A DNA stretch of 32,208 bases from Muribaculaceae bacterium Zag1 (GCA_002633115.1 NWBJ01000032.1:26278-58485); one strand, 5' to 3'. Positions 8,929-17,102 are shown, counted from the first letter of the stretch. The notes: generated from the sequence alone by a model not told the origin. Translations and numbers: made by a program.

Positions 8929-8975
8929 TTGTATAATACAAATTGTATAATACAAATCGCCTTATACAAATTACT
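8917..8975. repeat. 14-bp iteron-like repeats, right cluster
   Basis: Four units centred near 8928, 8942, 8956 and 8970 keep the 14-bp period of the left cluster. The first is a perfect dyad with 10-bp arms (8918-8938). The cluster lies between the antitoxin stop and the ATPase start. Confidence 0.75.
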
Positions 8976-8991
8976 GCGAATACAGCCATTG

Positions 8992-9282
8992 CTATTGTCT
9001 TTTGGCTCTGACGGCGGCTATTTCTGCATTGATTTCTTCGAGAGTCATGTCCACGTTAGCCTCTCGAGCCTGGCGGCGCAGTTCATAAAAGGCTTTGCGC
9101 CCCTCCTCCAGTGGATTGCTTGAATCAATCTCTATTTTAAAGGGAATGCTGCCGCTTCTCACAACAGCCTTAGCAAAGATGTTGAAGGCCGTATTGATGC
9201 TCATTCCGAATTCAGAGCATAGACGGTCGAACTGGCTCTTCAGCTCAGCTTCCATGCGTATTGTTGTTACAACCTGTGCCAT
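8992..9282 (-). CDS. RelB/DinJ family antitoxin, apparently without toxin
   Basis: A 96-residue protein whose N-terminus (TTIRMEAELKSQFDRLCSEFGMSINTAFNIFAKAVV) has the ribbon-helix-helix pattern of RelB/DinJ antitoxins. The C-terminal half is charged and helical, as expected for a toxin-binding tail. Antitoxins of this family repress their own promoter and neutralise RelE/YafQ-type ribonucleases encoded just downstream. No such toxin is present: downstream are the iterons and then the ATPase gene. It is therefore either a solitary regulator, a remnant, or the partner of the ATPase. The promoter box is 23 bases upstream, implying a very short leader. Confidence 0.85.
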   Translation of the reverse strand: MAQVVTTIRMEAELKSQFDRLCSEFGMSINTAFNIFAKAVVRSGSIPFKIEIDSSNPLEEGRKAFYELRRQAREANVDMTLEEINAEIAAVRAKRQ

Positions 9283-9304
9283 ATCGATAAATTTTATGAT
9301 ATCG

Positions 9305-9312
9305 CAAAGGTA
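9305..9312 (-). promoter_or_regulatory. -7 box of the antitoxin gene
   Basis: The minus strand reads TACCTTTG, matching TAnnTTTG. Two small palindromes (TATCGATA and GATATC) between the box and the ATG could be an autoregulatory operator, though this is speculative. Confidence 0.6.
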
Positions 9313-9596
9313 ACAATTTTATTTCACATATCGTTGGTTTCGAAATCAAAAAATATCTAAATAGCCAGTAAATGGTTCCTTATGCTACCTGAGGGCGGAA
9401 CAAAGCAATCCCCAATTTCTGTGTACACTTTATATATTATGTTGAATAAGAAAGCCCCGCCACGCCTACACTAGTGAACTACGGTCAACGTAGCCGTTCA
9501 GCGTGAAAAGGGCTTGAAATTTGTACAAATGTGACACCTTTTCTCAATTTCAACAAATTTTTCGGTAAGAAATTTGAAATTGAATTTGGAAAATTA
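9313..9596. other. intergenic stretch without a supported gene
   Basis: This A/T-rich gap separates the divergent antitoxin and 200-residue lipoprotein genes. It holds a small CTACG/CGTAG hairpin at about 9479-9493. A 71-codon minus-strand reading frame (9485-9700) overlaps the next promoter and looks spurious. No RNA gene was recognised. Confidence 0.5.
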
Positions 9597-9626
9597 TTGA
9601 GAATTAGGATAATTTGATTAACTTTG
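9597..9626 (+). promoter_or_regulatory. promoter of the 200-residue lipoprotein gene (duplicated promoter)
   Basis: TAACTTTG (9619-9626) is a perfect -7 box, with TTG at 9597 at the -33 distance. The 30-base block differs at only three positions from the promoter of the paralogous operon at 17278-17307 (minus strand). Confidence 0.75.
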
Positions 9627-9651
9627 TAGGTGAAACAGCGAATTTGGACCG

Positions 9652-9673
9652 AGAGTGGGTTTATTCCCACTCT
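9652..9673 (+). other. leader hairpin
   Basis: AGAGTGGG (9652-9659) and CCCACTCT (9666-9673) form a perfect 8-bp stem with a six-base loop in the leader of the following gene. It may affect mRNA stability or translation. The paralogous leader does not share it. Confidence 0.5.
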
Positions 9674-9705
9674 TTGGTAATAGAGACTTAAATCAATCAT
9701 ACAAT

Positions 9706-10308
9706 ATGAGAAAAAGTATTATCTTCGCCCTCGTGGTTATGTGTATTGGCATTGTAGGATGCCAGTCGATCTGCGCTCAGTCGTTGACCGATGAGCAAGA
9801 AAAAGAAATCAAGGAGCAGGCTAAGGCAGAGGCAAAGCGCTTGCAAGAAGAAAATTGGGTATACCAAGGTCCCGATTCCCTTGAGGCTGCCCTATATAAT
9901 TACTATGTGAAGACTGCCGAGGGGCAAGCCTTTAAAGCGGTACCCCAAACTGTGACTGATGCTCACAGCGTGATGCGAGGGGAAGCTGAGGCACGCACAA
10001 AGGCTGAGGTAGCTTTCGCTCGAGAAATGCGTGCTGTCATCTCCAGTAAAATCGATGCTCTGAAAGGAGGAGAGGAAGTCAACGTAGAGAGTAAAACAGT
10101 CGAGAGAAAAATCACTGCCGAACTCAACGGCACAGTTGTCAAATACTTTACCTTGTACAAGGAGGAACGCCCAAGAAATTACACTGTGTGCGTATACTTT
10201 GCTTCGCCCAATTTGGATAGCCCAACCAACAGCGATCTCATTTCCAAAGCAGTTGAGAAGGAACTGGAACAAGCGAAAAAGATTGATGAATCAGCCGATA
10301 GCGAATAG
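9706..10308 (+). CDS. small exported protein, paralogue of the first gene of the neighbouring operon
   Basis: The 200-residue reading starts at MRKSIIFALV, which gives a proper signal peptide; an upstream in-frame start at 9655 would add 17 residues and overlap the leader hairpin. The export signal contains a lipobox-like IVGC (Cys19) followed by SICAQS, so lipidation or ordinary cleavage are both possible. A charged coiled-coil-like segment (EKEIKEQAKAEAKRLQEE) is followed by a region resembling LPP20-type domains (alternating Ala/Arg helix, then beta strands YTVCVYF). The 203-residue protein at 16491-17102 shares nearly the same first 40 residues and roughly half of the rest. The two genes lie at opposite ends of, and in opposite orientation around, one operon. 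Function unknown. Confidence 0.85.
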   Translation: MRKSIIFALVVMCIGIVGCQSICAQSLTDEQEKEIKEQAKAEAKRLQEENWVYQGPDSLEAALYNYYVKTAEGQAFKAVPQTVTDAHSVMRGEAEARTKAEVAFAREMRAVISSKIDALKGGEEVNVESKTVERKITAELNGTVVKYFTLYKEERPRNYTVCVYFASPNLDSPTNSDLISKAVEKELEQAKKIDESADSE

Positions 10309-10327
10309 CCCGATTAACTCTAAGATA

Positions 10328-10366
10328 TAGAAAGCGAGGCGCCACATCAGGGTGCCTCGCTTTCTA
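10328..10366. terminator. bidirectional terminator hairpin
   Basis: A 16-bp stem (10328-10343 with 10351-10366, one G-U pair) with a seven-base loop lies between convergent genes. Its arms carry AGAAAGCGAGGC and GCCTCGCTTTCT, so it ends in T-rich sequence when read in either direction. Confidence 0.75.
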
Positions 10367-10379
10367 ATAGGTTTTGGGA

Positions 10380-11237
10380 TTAGAAGCTGAGTAGGGTGGT
10401 ATGCAATCCTTTATACTGATAGTAATATATGATACCACTATAGAATTGCCATAGAGTGCCGTCATTGTCTCTCATCCGCATTTCGCCGGTTTTATACACC
10501 TTATAATAATGGCCGTTCTCACGGAGAAGATAACTATAGTAACCTAATTCCTGTGAGATTAGGTTCCCTTTAGAATATTCCAGGATTTCATAACCATCAG
10601 GCAAATAAGCCGATGGGCGACCCAGCAATCCTGAGTACCAAAAATAGGGGCTCTGATTCGCTATGATATATTCAACCGAAAGTTCGGCCAAATAGATGCC
10701 ATCGTTGTTACGAAATTTATCGTCGGTATAATAAAAGGTGGTCGCTGTGCTCAGTGAGCCTTGATAATACTCCTTTATGGTCTCGATGCAATTGTCGTCA
10801 TCCCATGTTATCTCAGTCTGTACGTCTCCATAACTCAACCCAATCAATCGGCTATAGAGGTCATAAGTAAAGACATAAGTGTTGTAGTTATTGATCTTGC
10901 ATGATGCCAATGTGCCATCATTGTTGAAGACGAAATTGGTGTGGGTACGCGTATTGTCATTCTGAATCGACATGGGATCCCAAGAGATGTTGAGGGTTTC
11001 TTTTCCTCTTTGGATTCCAATCAGTTGATTGTCGCTGTTATATTTGAAATAAAACAAATCCTCACTGCCTACCTCATCGTCATATTCATATTTGAATGCC
11101 GAGACAGGAGTAGTTATTCCCCATAAAGCCAATGGTGGAGTCAGTGGGTTGTCGTTCTTATTTGAAGGCTCATCGCTGCCACATGCGGTGCATAGGGCAG
11201 CGAGAGCCAAAAGGGTCAGATCACTGAATTTTTTCAT
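10380..11237 (-). CDS. lipoprotein with YD-like repeats (DUF4595-like)
   Basis: The start chosen is the ATG at 11237 (MKKFSDLTLLALAALCTACGSD), which gives a lipobox (CTAC) and a 10-bp gap from the transglutaminase-like gene. A longer reading frame starts at 11354 but overlaps that gene and lacks a signal peptide. The 285-residue product has repeated Tyr/Asp-rich beta motifs (FKYNSDNQLIGI, FTYDLYSRLIGL, TFYYTDDKF) typical of YD/RHS-like repeats in Bacteroidetes lipoproteins such as DUF4595. It is the last gene of the five-gene exported operon and is followed by a bidirectional terminator. Probably surface or periplasmic; function unknown. Confidence 0.78.
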   Translation of the reverse strand: MKKFSDLTLLALAALCTACGSDEPSNKNDNPLTPPLALWGITTPVSAFKYEYDDEVGSEDLFYFKYNSDNQLIGIQRGKETLNISWDPMSIQNDNTRTHTNFVFNNDGTLASCKINNYNTYVFTYDLYSRLIGLSYGDVQTEITWDDDNCIETIKEYYQGSLSTATTFYYTDDKFRNNDGIYLAELSVEYIIANQSPYFWYSGLLGRPSAYLPDGYEILEYSKGNLISQELGYYSYLLRENGHYYKVYKTGEMRMRDNDGTLWQFYSGIIYYYQYKGLHTTLLSF

Positions 11238-11247
11238 GTAGGGGGGA

Positions 11248-12729
11248 TTAGTTGATGAGGATGACTTTGGCTGAGGAGTTGTCCATGGAGGGCATGGTGC
11301 GGCCGACGGGGGCGTTGACGTAGGTGGGGTCGCAGATGGTGAAGCGGCGCCCATTCATCACGATGCAGTCGCCATTGACAGTCTCAGTGAAGGCTACAGC
11401 CGAAGCCAAATGGCCCGGATAGAACACCAGTACGGCATCAAGGCCAACAATATCCTTGACCAAGCGTGAGAATAGGATAGCACGGTCCTCACAGTCGCAA
11501 TAGGGATAATGCAGGGTCTCTTCGCCAAAGAATGCGCGGTCGCCACCCCATACCTTGTCGTCAAACTCGTAGACAAAGGCTGTCTGTACCCAGTTGAGGA
11601 TGCGTGACACGGCATCGTATTGCGACATGCCCGACAGTTTCTCCTTGAGGGCCGGATAGAGTACGCTCTTTGATGTTGACGACAGCGGTGTGTTGGCATA
11701 CATGAGCCAGCGCGTCATTTGATTGTTGTCAAGCATCGAGGTGGGATAGTTGTCAAAATAGCTGACAACATTCTCATCGGTCGAGAGAGTGAAGTCCATG
11801 TCGGGATAACGCTTAGAGGTCAGCTGACGCGCCTTGCTCACCTTAGGCGTAATCTTGGGAATTGCAGTGAGTTGTAGCGACATCGACTTTTCGCCTGGAA
11901 ATTGACTCTCCGAGATATTCATACTCTTGACCTGATCCTTTGAGAAGGGATAGAACTTCGTACCGTTGATCGTGTAGTAGTAAGCTGGAGCGAAGAGCTG
12001 ATGGTTGGAGGCGTAGAGCATATATAGCTTGTTGCTGCTTTGGCCAAGACGCATCTTGTAGCCCGACGAGCAATAAGCAAAAGCTGTGAGCAGCATGCTC
12101 TCGTTGGTATCAGTCCCCAGAGCCTTGTCTGAGAAAGTCTTAATGACAGTCAGGTAAGCCCAGTCGTCGAGCTTGTATTGGTCGCGCAGCTTGAGCAAGT
12201 CGGCAATGGTATTGTTGTATTTAGAATTGCTCAGAGTGCGCCAACCCGAGGCCACCTTGCTCTCATCAGTGCCCTTGAGGGAGAAGCGCAAGTCGTCGGA
12301 CCAACGCACCTGCATCTGAGTGCCCCAGATGGTGAAAGTGACATAGGTCTCAACCAAGGGATTCTCCGGGATAGGCTCTACCGGTTGGGGCTGCGGCTCA
12401 GGCTTTGGAGGAGTAATGACCTCTTCGATAGGAGTTTCCTGAGGCTCTGGCTCTGGCTCGGAATCGTCAAAAGGCACCAGTTCCGGCGGGGTTGGGTCCT
12501 TTTGCTTGATGGGAGCCTCTTTCTCTTGGAATTCCTTCCAAGGATTTTCCAAGAAGTCGGCGTACTCCTTGTTGGCCTTGTCGCGGAACGAATTGTATTC
12601 CTCAAAGGCCTTCTTCAGAAAGTCGTCGTAAGCTTGCTGACCTTTTGACTGGGCCTCAGCCAGCATTCCAGAGTAGGATGCTGGCAGAGCCAGTGCCATA
12701 GTCAAGCTTATTGCTTTGAAAAGTCTCAT
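11248..12729 (-). CDS. exported transglutaminase-like (papain-fold) protein
   Basis: A 493-residue protein with a signal peptide (about residues 1-26, ending MLAEAQ), a charged helical segment (27-68), a Pro/Glu-rich linker (about 70-125) and a large middle domain not recognised. The C-terminal domain is transglutaminase-like: C413 in CEDRAILFSRL, H440 in YPGHLASAV and D467 in ICDPTY form the expected Cys-His-Asp triad in the right order and spacing. Members of this fold act as cysteine proteases, peptidoglycan or protein cross-linkers, or amidases. It sits 16 bp after the PEGA/barrel gene and 10 bp before a lipoprotein gene, so it belongs to their operon. A role in processing or cross-linking an envelope partner is inferred. 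Confidence 0.85.
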   Translation of the reverse strand: MRLFKAISLTMALALPASYSGMLAEAQSKGQQAYDDFLKKAFEEYNSFRDKANKEYADFLENPWKEFQEKEAPIKQKDPTPPELVPFDDSEPEPEPQETPIEEVITPPKPEPQPQPVEPIPENPLVETYVTFTIWGTQMQVRWSDDLRFSLKGTDESKVASGWRTLSNSKYNNTIADLLKLRDQYKLDDWAYLTVIKTFSDKALGTDTNESMLLTAFAYCSSGYKMRLGQSSNKLYMLYASNHQLFAPAYYYTINGTKFYPFSKDQVKSMNISESQFPGEKSMSLQLTAIPKITPKVSKARQLTSKRYPDMDFTLSTDENVVSYFDNYPTSMLDNNQMTRWLMYANTPLSSTSKSVLYPALKEKLSGMSQYDAVSRILNWVQTAFVYEFDDKVWGGDRAFFGEETLHYPYCDCEDRAILFSRLVKDIVGLDAVLVFYPGHLASAVAFTETVNGDCIVMNGRRFTICDPTYVNAPVGRTMPSMDNSSAKVILIN

Positions 12730-12745
12730 AGGCTAATGGGTTTTA

Positions 12746-13715
12746 TTAGTTGCCAGCGCCGAATACGTAAGACAGGCCAAACGCCATCTTGTTTTGCACC
12801 GTCTTGTAGTCGCCATAAGAGCTGTATGATTTGTGATCAGTGATGCCTTTTGCCCAGGTGAAAGTAAAGGCTACTGCATGGATACGCAGCGATACGCTGA
12901 TTTCGGCTGCCATATTGAAGCGCTTGGGCCATCCGTCCTCGCCATAGAAGTCGGTATAATCCTCATAATAATCGTCACTATCGGTGTAGGCTCCATACAC
13001 TGCATAGTTGAAGCCCAGACCGCCGTGCACGGCTATTGAGGCGCGTTCGGCGAGGCGCAGACGATACATCAGATGGGCAGGCACATATATGTTGTGCTCT
13101 TGGAATTTGTTGTAGTCATCATACTCGTCGCTGGTCGAATAGTAGAACTCATAGAAGATACCAGTGTAGAAACCGAGGCCCCACGACAAGGCTGGTTGGA
13201 AGTGGATACCGGCCTGGATACCATTGAGCCATGAACCATCGTCGTCAGGCCATACGCCATTCTCTTTCAGCTTCTCGCCCTCACCCGATGTCACGAGCTG
13301 CTTGCGCACGTAACCCACCGACACGCCCATAGGCGCTGCGTCAAAGTCGCGCTGCCACGGCCATACCATCGTATGATAGGAGCGCTTCTTGAGGGCAATC
13401 ACGATGTCGGTCGACATATTGTCTGTGACCTTGACAGTCTTTGACTTCTTTGACGAATAGTTGGTGGCTTGGAATTCAAGAGTTTCGCCGATGGGGCGAT
13501 TGAACGAATACACCTCTTGGTCGCCCTCTACGCCATCGATGGTGTACTTAGCTGCCGATTGGCCATTGACAATCAGGGTAGCAGCCACTGGGGTGTTGCC
13601 CTCGCGCACGGCCACGGTGAATGCCTTGCGGCGCACTGGGTCGAATGTGTATTCAATGGGGTTGGTAGCGTTGATGGTGATGTTGCGCTCATCGGTCTCA
13701 TCGGCTGACGCAGCA
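12746..13715 (-). pseudogene. beta-barrel C-terminal part of the frameshifted PEGA/barrel gene
   Basis: This reading frame continues the preceding PEGA protein in the -1 frame. Going downstream from about 13715 it reads AASADETDERNITINA, a further Ig/PEGA-like segment (FTVAVREGNTPVAATLIVNG), and then a membrane-barrel-like region of alternating aromatic strands (SVGYVRKQL, WGLGFYTGIFYEFYYS, ASIAVHGGLGFNYAVY) ending FGLSYVFGAGN. The only nearby start is a GTG at 13636, in the middle of a domain and without a signal peptide, so it would not be exported on its own. One added base near 13714 would restore a single gene of about 594 residues (12746-14529). It is followed after 16 bp by the transglutaminase-like gene. 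Confidence 0.75.
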
Positions 13716-14529
13716 CCTTGACGGTGTGGGTGCCGTAGGGGAGACTGATGGTAGCGGGGGTGGTAGCTTGCAGCTCCTCATCATCGATGATGATGCGGCA
13801 GCCTTTGTCTTTGCTCTTGATGGTCACGTCGCGGAAATGGCGCCAGTCGGGCTCAAACACGTTGTGATTCTCATCGACCGTGATCTCGGCGTATTCGGCG
13901 TTGATGTTGTTGGTGATGGTGTGCTTGCCAAATGTGGCCTCAAATCGAGCATTGCTCGATGGTTGGCTCTCAGCTGTCTTGCCATCCAGCACGATGCGGC
14001 ACTCTACGCCCGGGTCGAGCTTAGGCCGGATTGTGATGTTTTGTTTCTGGTCGGTGATGATGGTTACCTCCCAGATGTCGTGATGGTCCATCTCGATATT
14101 GTTGACCAGGATGCGTCCTGTGCCGTATTTCGAGCTGTTGACATCGATGCGGTTAACTTGCGACGACATGAACAAGTAGTAGCGGCGCCGACCATTGTCG
14201 GTGTAGAAATTCGAGCCAGCCCAGTTGTTGCCATCGTCAGGCACAATCTTGATTTTGTCAATCTCCTCATCGGGGATGCCCTCAAAGTTGATGCGCACCA
14301 GCACCACGGGGTTGACCACGGTGCCGCGCTTCTCGACTTCATGGTTGTTGGGGTCCTTGGTCGGCCATTCGAGGGCTGCCGAGGTCATATTCTTTGAGCC
14401 AAGGCCGGTGCCCTCAACTTCTGAGCCTCCGCTGGCTATCTTTTCGATTTTGCCATCTTTGACTTTCAGGTCGGCCAGTGCGCTTAAGCTCACGCATAGT
14501 GCCAATATAAGAGTAAGGAATTTATTCAT
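13573..14529 (-). CDS. PEGA-domain exported protein, N-terminal part of a frameshifted gene
   Basis: The 318-codon frame starts with a signal peptide (MNKFLTLILALCVSLSALA) and contains two PEGA-like repeats at about residues 165-205 (ECRIVLDGKTAESQP, FGKHTI) and 240-275 (CRIIIDDEELQATTPATI, YGTHTVKV). PEGA repeats are surface or periplasmic beta modules. After residue 274 or so the reading turns into out-of-frame, Pro/Thr/Ser-rich sequence and stops at 13573, whereas the -1 frame continues with good coding sequence. The break lies at 13711-13720 (plus strand CAGCACCTTG) and is consistent with loss of one base. It sits 20 bp after the LPP20-like gene. Real mutation and sequencing error cannot be told apart here. 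Confidence 0.75.
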   Translation of the reverse strand: MNKFLTLILALCVSLSALADLKVKDGKIEKIASGGSEVEGTGLGSKNMTSAALEWPTKDPNNHEVEKRGTVVNPVVLVRINFEGIPDEEIDKIKIVPDDGNNWAGSNFYTDNGRRRYYLFMSSQVNRIDVNSSKYGTGRILVNNIEMDHHDIWEVTIITDQKQNITIRPKLDPGVECRIVLDGKTAESQPSSNARFEATFGKHTITNNINAEYAEITVDENHNVFEPDWRHFRDVTIKSKDKGCRIIIDDEELQATTPATISLPYGTHTVKVLRQPMRPMSATSPSTLPTPLNTHSTQCAARHSPWPCARATPQWLLP

Positions 14530-14549
14530 ACAGTAGTAAGTTGTAGGGA

Positions 14550-16469
14550 TTAGTTTATAGGGTAACGTTGCTTCATGTCGCGCAGGTCGAGTTCGTGGGG
14601 TGTCCAGGTGCGCACATATATCTGTGAGCCCTCGTTGCGCATGCCTATTTGCAAGGTCAGATAGCCCGTATCGGAATAGATTGATGAGTTGTAATGTTGT
14701 TTTAGCTCAATCCAGAATACTTCGCGCATCGAGCTTGGGGCTGGGGCCTTGTCAATGCGAGCATCGTCAAACACCAGATAGAGGTATTTATTGTAGGGGT
14801 TTGAGAATAGGTCGCGCAGATGCTGGATGTATGCGTCTTTTGAATATTGGCGATATATCACATTATCGTCAGCTTTGCTAAGGATGCGTCCACCGTCGAT
14901 GAAGTAATCATTCTGAGTGCTTTTCAGCACACCAGTGATAATCACGGCATTGCCGTTGAAGATGGCATCCAGGTAGTCGGCATCGCGCAGCGCAAAAGCC
15001 GTCTGATAGTCCTCCATGAATTTGAGCAAGGCATAGCGGGAATCGAGAGCCCAGTCAGAACCCTTCTCAAAGATGTCATTCTCGGCATCGGCGCTCAGTG
15101 CCAGAGAGATGCTCTCAACCTTCTGATTGTCGTCAAAGCGGAGCACGAGCCTCTCGTTGCGAGTGTTGCCGCCATTCTTGACCGAGATTGGAATCGAGCC
15201 GCAACGCACATAGTGGTCGGCTTGCTCTACCGAGTATTCGCCTTTCTTCACCACCGACACTTTGCCAGTCTTGAACAGGTCGGTGAGCTGCTTCTGGGCT
15301 TGGGTCGACAGCCAAGGCGAGACAGAGGTAAGGTCGCCAGCGCGCAAGGCGCTTTCCAAGGTCTGCGCTACGGTGACGTATGGCGTAGCCTGCGCTCCGG
15401 TCAAATAGCGATGGTCAACCTCTTCGGCCAGGCCCTTGGCATAAGATGTCACTGCGCTGGTTGATTCCTTGGCGACCTTGGCCACCTGCTGGGTCTTGCC
15501 ATTGGTTTTGGCAGTCAGTTTGTTGCCGTTGGTCTGGAAGGGAATCTTGCGCAGTGAAAACTCGTCAAATCTCACTGTCGGGTTGTCATAGACTATCTTC
15601 ATCTCCTGGGTGAGTTCGTTGTCGCCCGAATAGTGGTATTTGATGTGCATCGAGATGGCATTCATGCCCGTGAGGTCAGGAAACAACAGCGTGCCCTCGC
15701 CATTGCGCACACGCAGATCCTTGTTGCTCTCGCCATCGTCATATTTGATGTCGAGGGCCGTAACCGGAAATCCGTAATAAGTCACATGCGAGTTGATGGC
15801 ATATTTGTCGTACATGCTGTCGTTGTAATCTACCTCCTGGTCAAGCTCGACATCGATGTTGGTGAGGATTTGCTTGATCTTGTCGGTACACCACAGGTCA
15901 ATGTTGCGATTCTCGGTGATGGGGTCTTTGTCGGCTATGCCGTAGTAGTTGGCCAGATTGAGAGCCCAGTTGTAGAGGCGCAGAGCATCGGCGATGTTCA
16001 TCTTCTCTTCCTGGTCGGCTGCCTCGTCGATGAGGTCTAGCACACGCTGGCGCAGACGCGCCAATTCGGCCTTGCGGGCCTCTTCAAATTTGCTGCGTTC
16101 GTAATAGAGGAATGCGCGGTAGGGGGTGGCTTGGTCGGAAGATGCCTCATAAGTAATCTTCTGATAGCCCTGGATGTTGAGGCACGACGAGATGGTGCGT
16201 TCCTGAATCAGGCGCATATCCTCAGCAGAGGCTGCGTTTCCAGTCTCTATTTCGGTGAAGTTGACTTTGGTGTTGATTTGTCGGCTTAGGTCCTCCAAGG
16301 CTGTTGCCATGGCTTCGCGGTCGGTGGCCCCGCGGCCTTCGCCCCAATAGTATTTGCTTGATGTATCGTTCTTTATGCGGTCGATGCGCTCAGCTTGAGA
16401 TTGTGATTGCGCATGGCCCAGCAATAGCCCGAAGGCTATTGCTATGGTCATGAGTAGGGATTTTCGCAT
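14550..16469 (-). CDS. exported LPP20-like protein, multidomain
   Basis: A 639-residue protein with a signal peptide (MRKSLLMTIAIAFGLLLGHAQS). Residues 30-110 (GEGRGATDREAMATALEDLSRQI) follow the LPP20-type pattern. A helical, tetratricopeptide-like segment (about 125-190, ALRLYNWALNLANYYG) is next, then beta-rich domains. The C-terminal part (about 475-630, with FMEDYQTAFALRDADYLDAIF) resembles an NTF2/SnoaL-like fold. No catalytic motif was recognised. It is the second gene of the five-gene exported operon, 21 bp after the small exported protein and 20 bp before the PEGA gene. Likely a periplasmic scaffold. The domain calls are pattern-based and tentative. Confidence 0.75.
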   Translation of the reverse strand: MRKSLLMTIAIAFGLLLGHAQSQSQAERIDRIKNDTSSKYYWGEGRGATDREAMATALEDLSRQINTKVNFTEIETGNAASAEDMRLIQERTISSCLNIQGYQKITYEASSDQATPYRAFLYYERSKFEEARKAELARLRQRVLDLIDEAADQEEKMNIADALRLYNWALNLANYYGIADKDPITENRNIDLWCTDKIKQILTNIDVELDQEVDYNDSMYDKYAINSHVTYYGFPVTALDIKYDDGESNKDLRVRNGEGTLLFPDLTGMNAISMHIKYHYSGDNELTQEMKIVYDNPTVRFDEFSLRKIPFQTNGNKLTAKTNGKTQQVAKVAKESTSAVTSYAKGLAEEVDHRYLTGAQATPYVTVAQTLESALRAGDLTSVSPWLSTQAQKQLTDLFKTGKVSVVKKGEYSVEQADHYVRCGSIPISVKNGGNTRNERLVLRFDDNQKVESISLALSADAENDIFEKGSDWALDSRYALLKFMEDYQTAFALRDADYLDAIFNGNAVIITGVLKSTQNDYFIDGGRILSKADDNVIYRQYSKDAYIQHLRDLFSNPYNKYLYLVFDDARIDKAPAPSSMREVFWIELKQHYNSSIYSDTGYLTLQIGMRNEGSQIYVRTWTPHELDLRDMKQRYPIN

Positions 16470-16490
16470 GGCTTGAGGAGGAATATTGGG

Positions 16491-17102
16491 TTATTCGCCA
16501 GTGGCGCGGTCGCCGATTTTCTTGGCAAGTTCCAGCTCGTCATCTATAGCTCTGGAGATGCGGGAGCTGCTGGCGGGGCTGTCCAGGTTGGGGCGAGTGA
16601 AATATACGCGCACAGTGTAATTTTTTGAGCCTACCTGTTTGTAAAGAGAAAAGCTCTTGAGGATGTCGCCCTTGAGCTCGGCAGCCAGTCTCCTCTCGAT
16701 GTCGGCGATTTCGATTTCATCGGCTTCGCCTTGGTGGGTAGCGATTTTGCCGGCGAGGGCTACGCGGATTTCGCGAGCGAAGTCAGTCTCGGCGGCTGAG
16801 CGGGCCATGGATTCGCCGCGGCTTACGCTGTAGGCGTCGGTCACAGTCTGGGGCGAAGCGGCGAGGGCTTGACCATCGGCTGTCTTCACATAGTAATTGT
16901 AGAGGGCAGTTTCAAGCGAGCCAGAGCCTGAATATACCCATTTCTCTTTCGTCAAGCGCTTTGCCTCTTTCTTGGCGTCTTTCTTGGCTTGCTCTTTGAT
17001 TTCTTTTTCTTGCTCATAAGTCAGCGACTGAGCGCAGATTGACTGGCATCCAACGATGCCGATCAACATAGCCACGAGGGCGAAGATGATGCTTCTTCTC
17101 AT
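16491..17102 (-). CDS. small exported protein, first gene of the five-gene operon
   Basis: A 203-residue protein with the signal sequence MRRSIIFALVAMLIGIVGCQ (lipobox-like IVGC, Cys19) and a Lys/Glu-rich helix at about residues 30-50. Its LPP20-like middle (SRGESMARSAAETDFAREI) and C-terminal beta strands (YTVRVYFTRPNLDSP) match the paralogue at 9706-10308. The almost unchanged signal region, against a more diverged remainder, suggests duplication followed by divergence or gene conversion of the 5' part. Its promoter lies about 175 bases upstream at 17278-17307. It leads the operon running down to 10380. Function unknown. Confidence 0.85.
   Translation of the reverse strand: MRRSIIFALVAMLIGIVGCQSICAQSLTYEQEKEIKEQAKKDAKKEAKRLTKEKWVYSGSGSLETALYNYYVKTADGQALAASPQTVTDAYSVSRGESMARSAAETDFAREIRVALAGKIATHQGEADEIEIADIERRLAAELKGDILKSFSLYKQVGSKNYTVRVYFTRPNLDSPASSSRISRAIDDELELAKKIGDRATGE

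Noticed and set aside
9485-9700. A 71-codon minus-strand gene in the gap upstream of 9706
   Set aside because: It overlaps the well-supported promoter and leader hairpin of the plus-strand gene and has no similarity or promoter of its own.
12746-13636. A separate gene starting at the GTG at 13636
   Set aside because: The start is inside a domain, lacks a signal peptide for a barrel protein, and the upstream frame joins smoothly to the preceding gene after one base is added.
13705-13725. Programmed ribosomal frameshift in the PEGA/barrel gene
   Set aside because: No slippery heptamer or downstream pseudoknot is visible; a simple base loss explains the data.
13726-14397. A 223-codon plus-strand gene
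   Set aside because: It is the complement of the PEGA protein coding sequence, which has a signal peptide and domain motifs.
14847-15464. A 205-codon plus-strand gene
   Set aside because: It is antisense to the LPP20-like gene and has no recognisable features.
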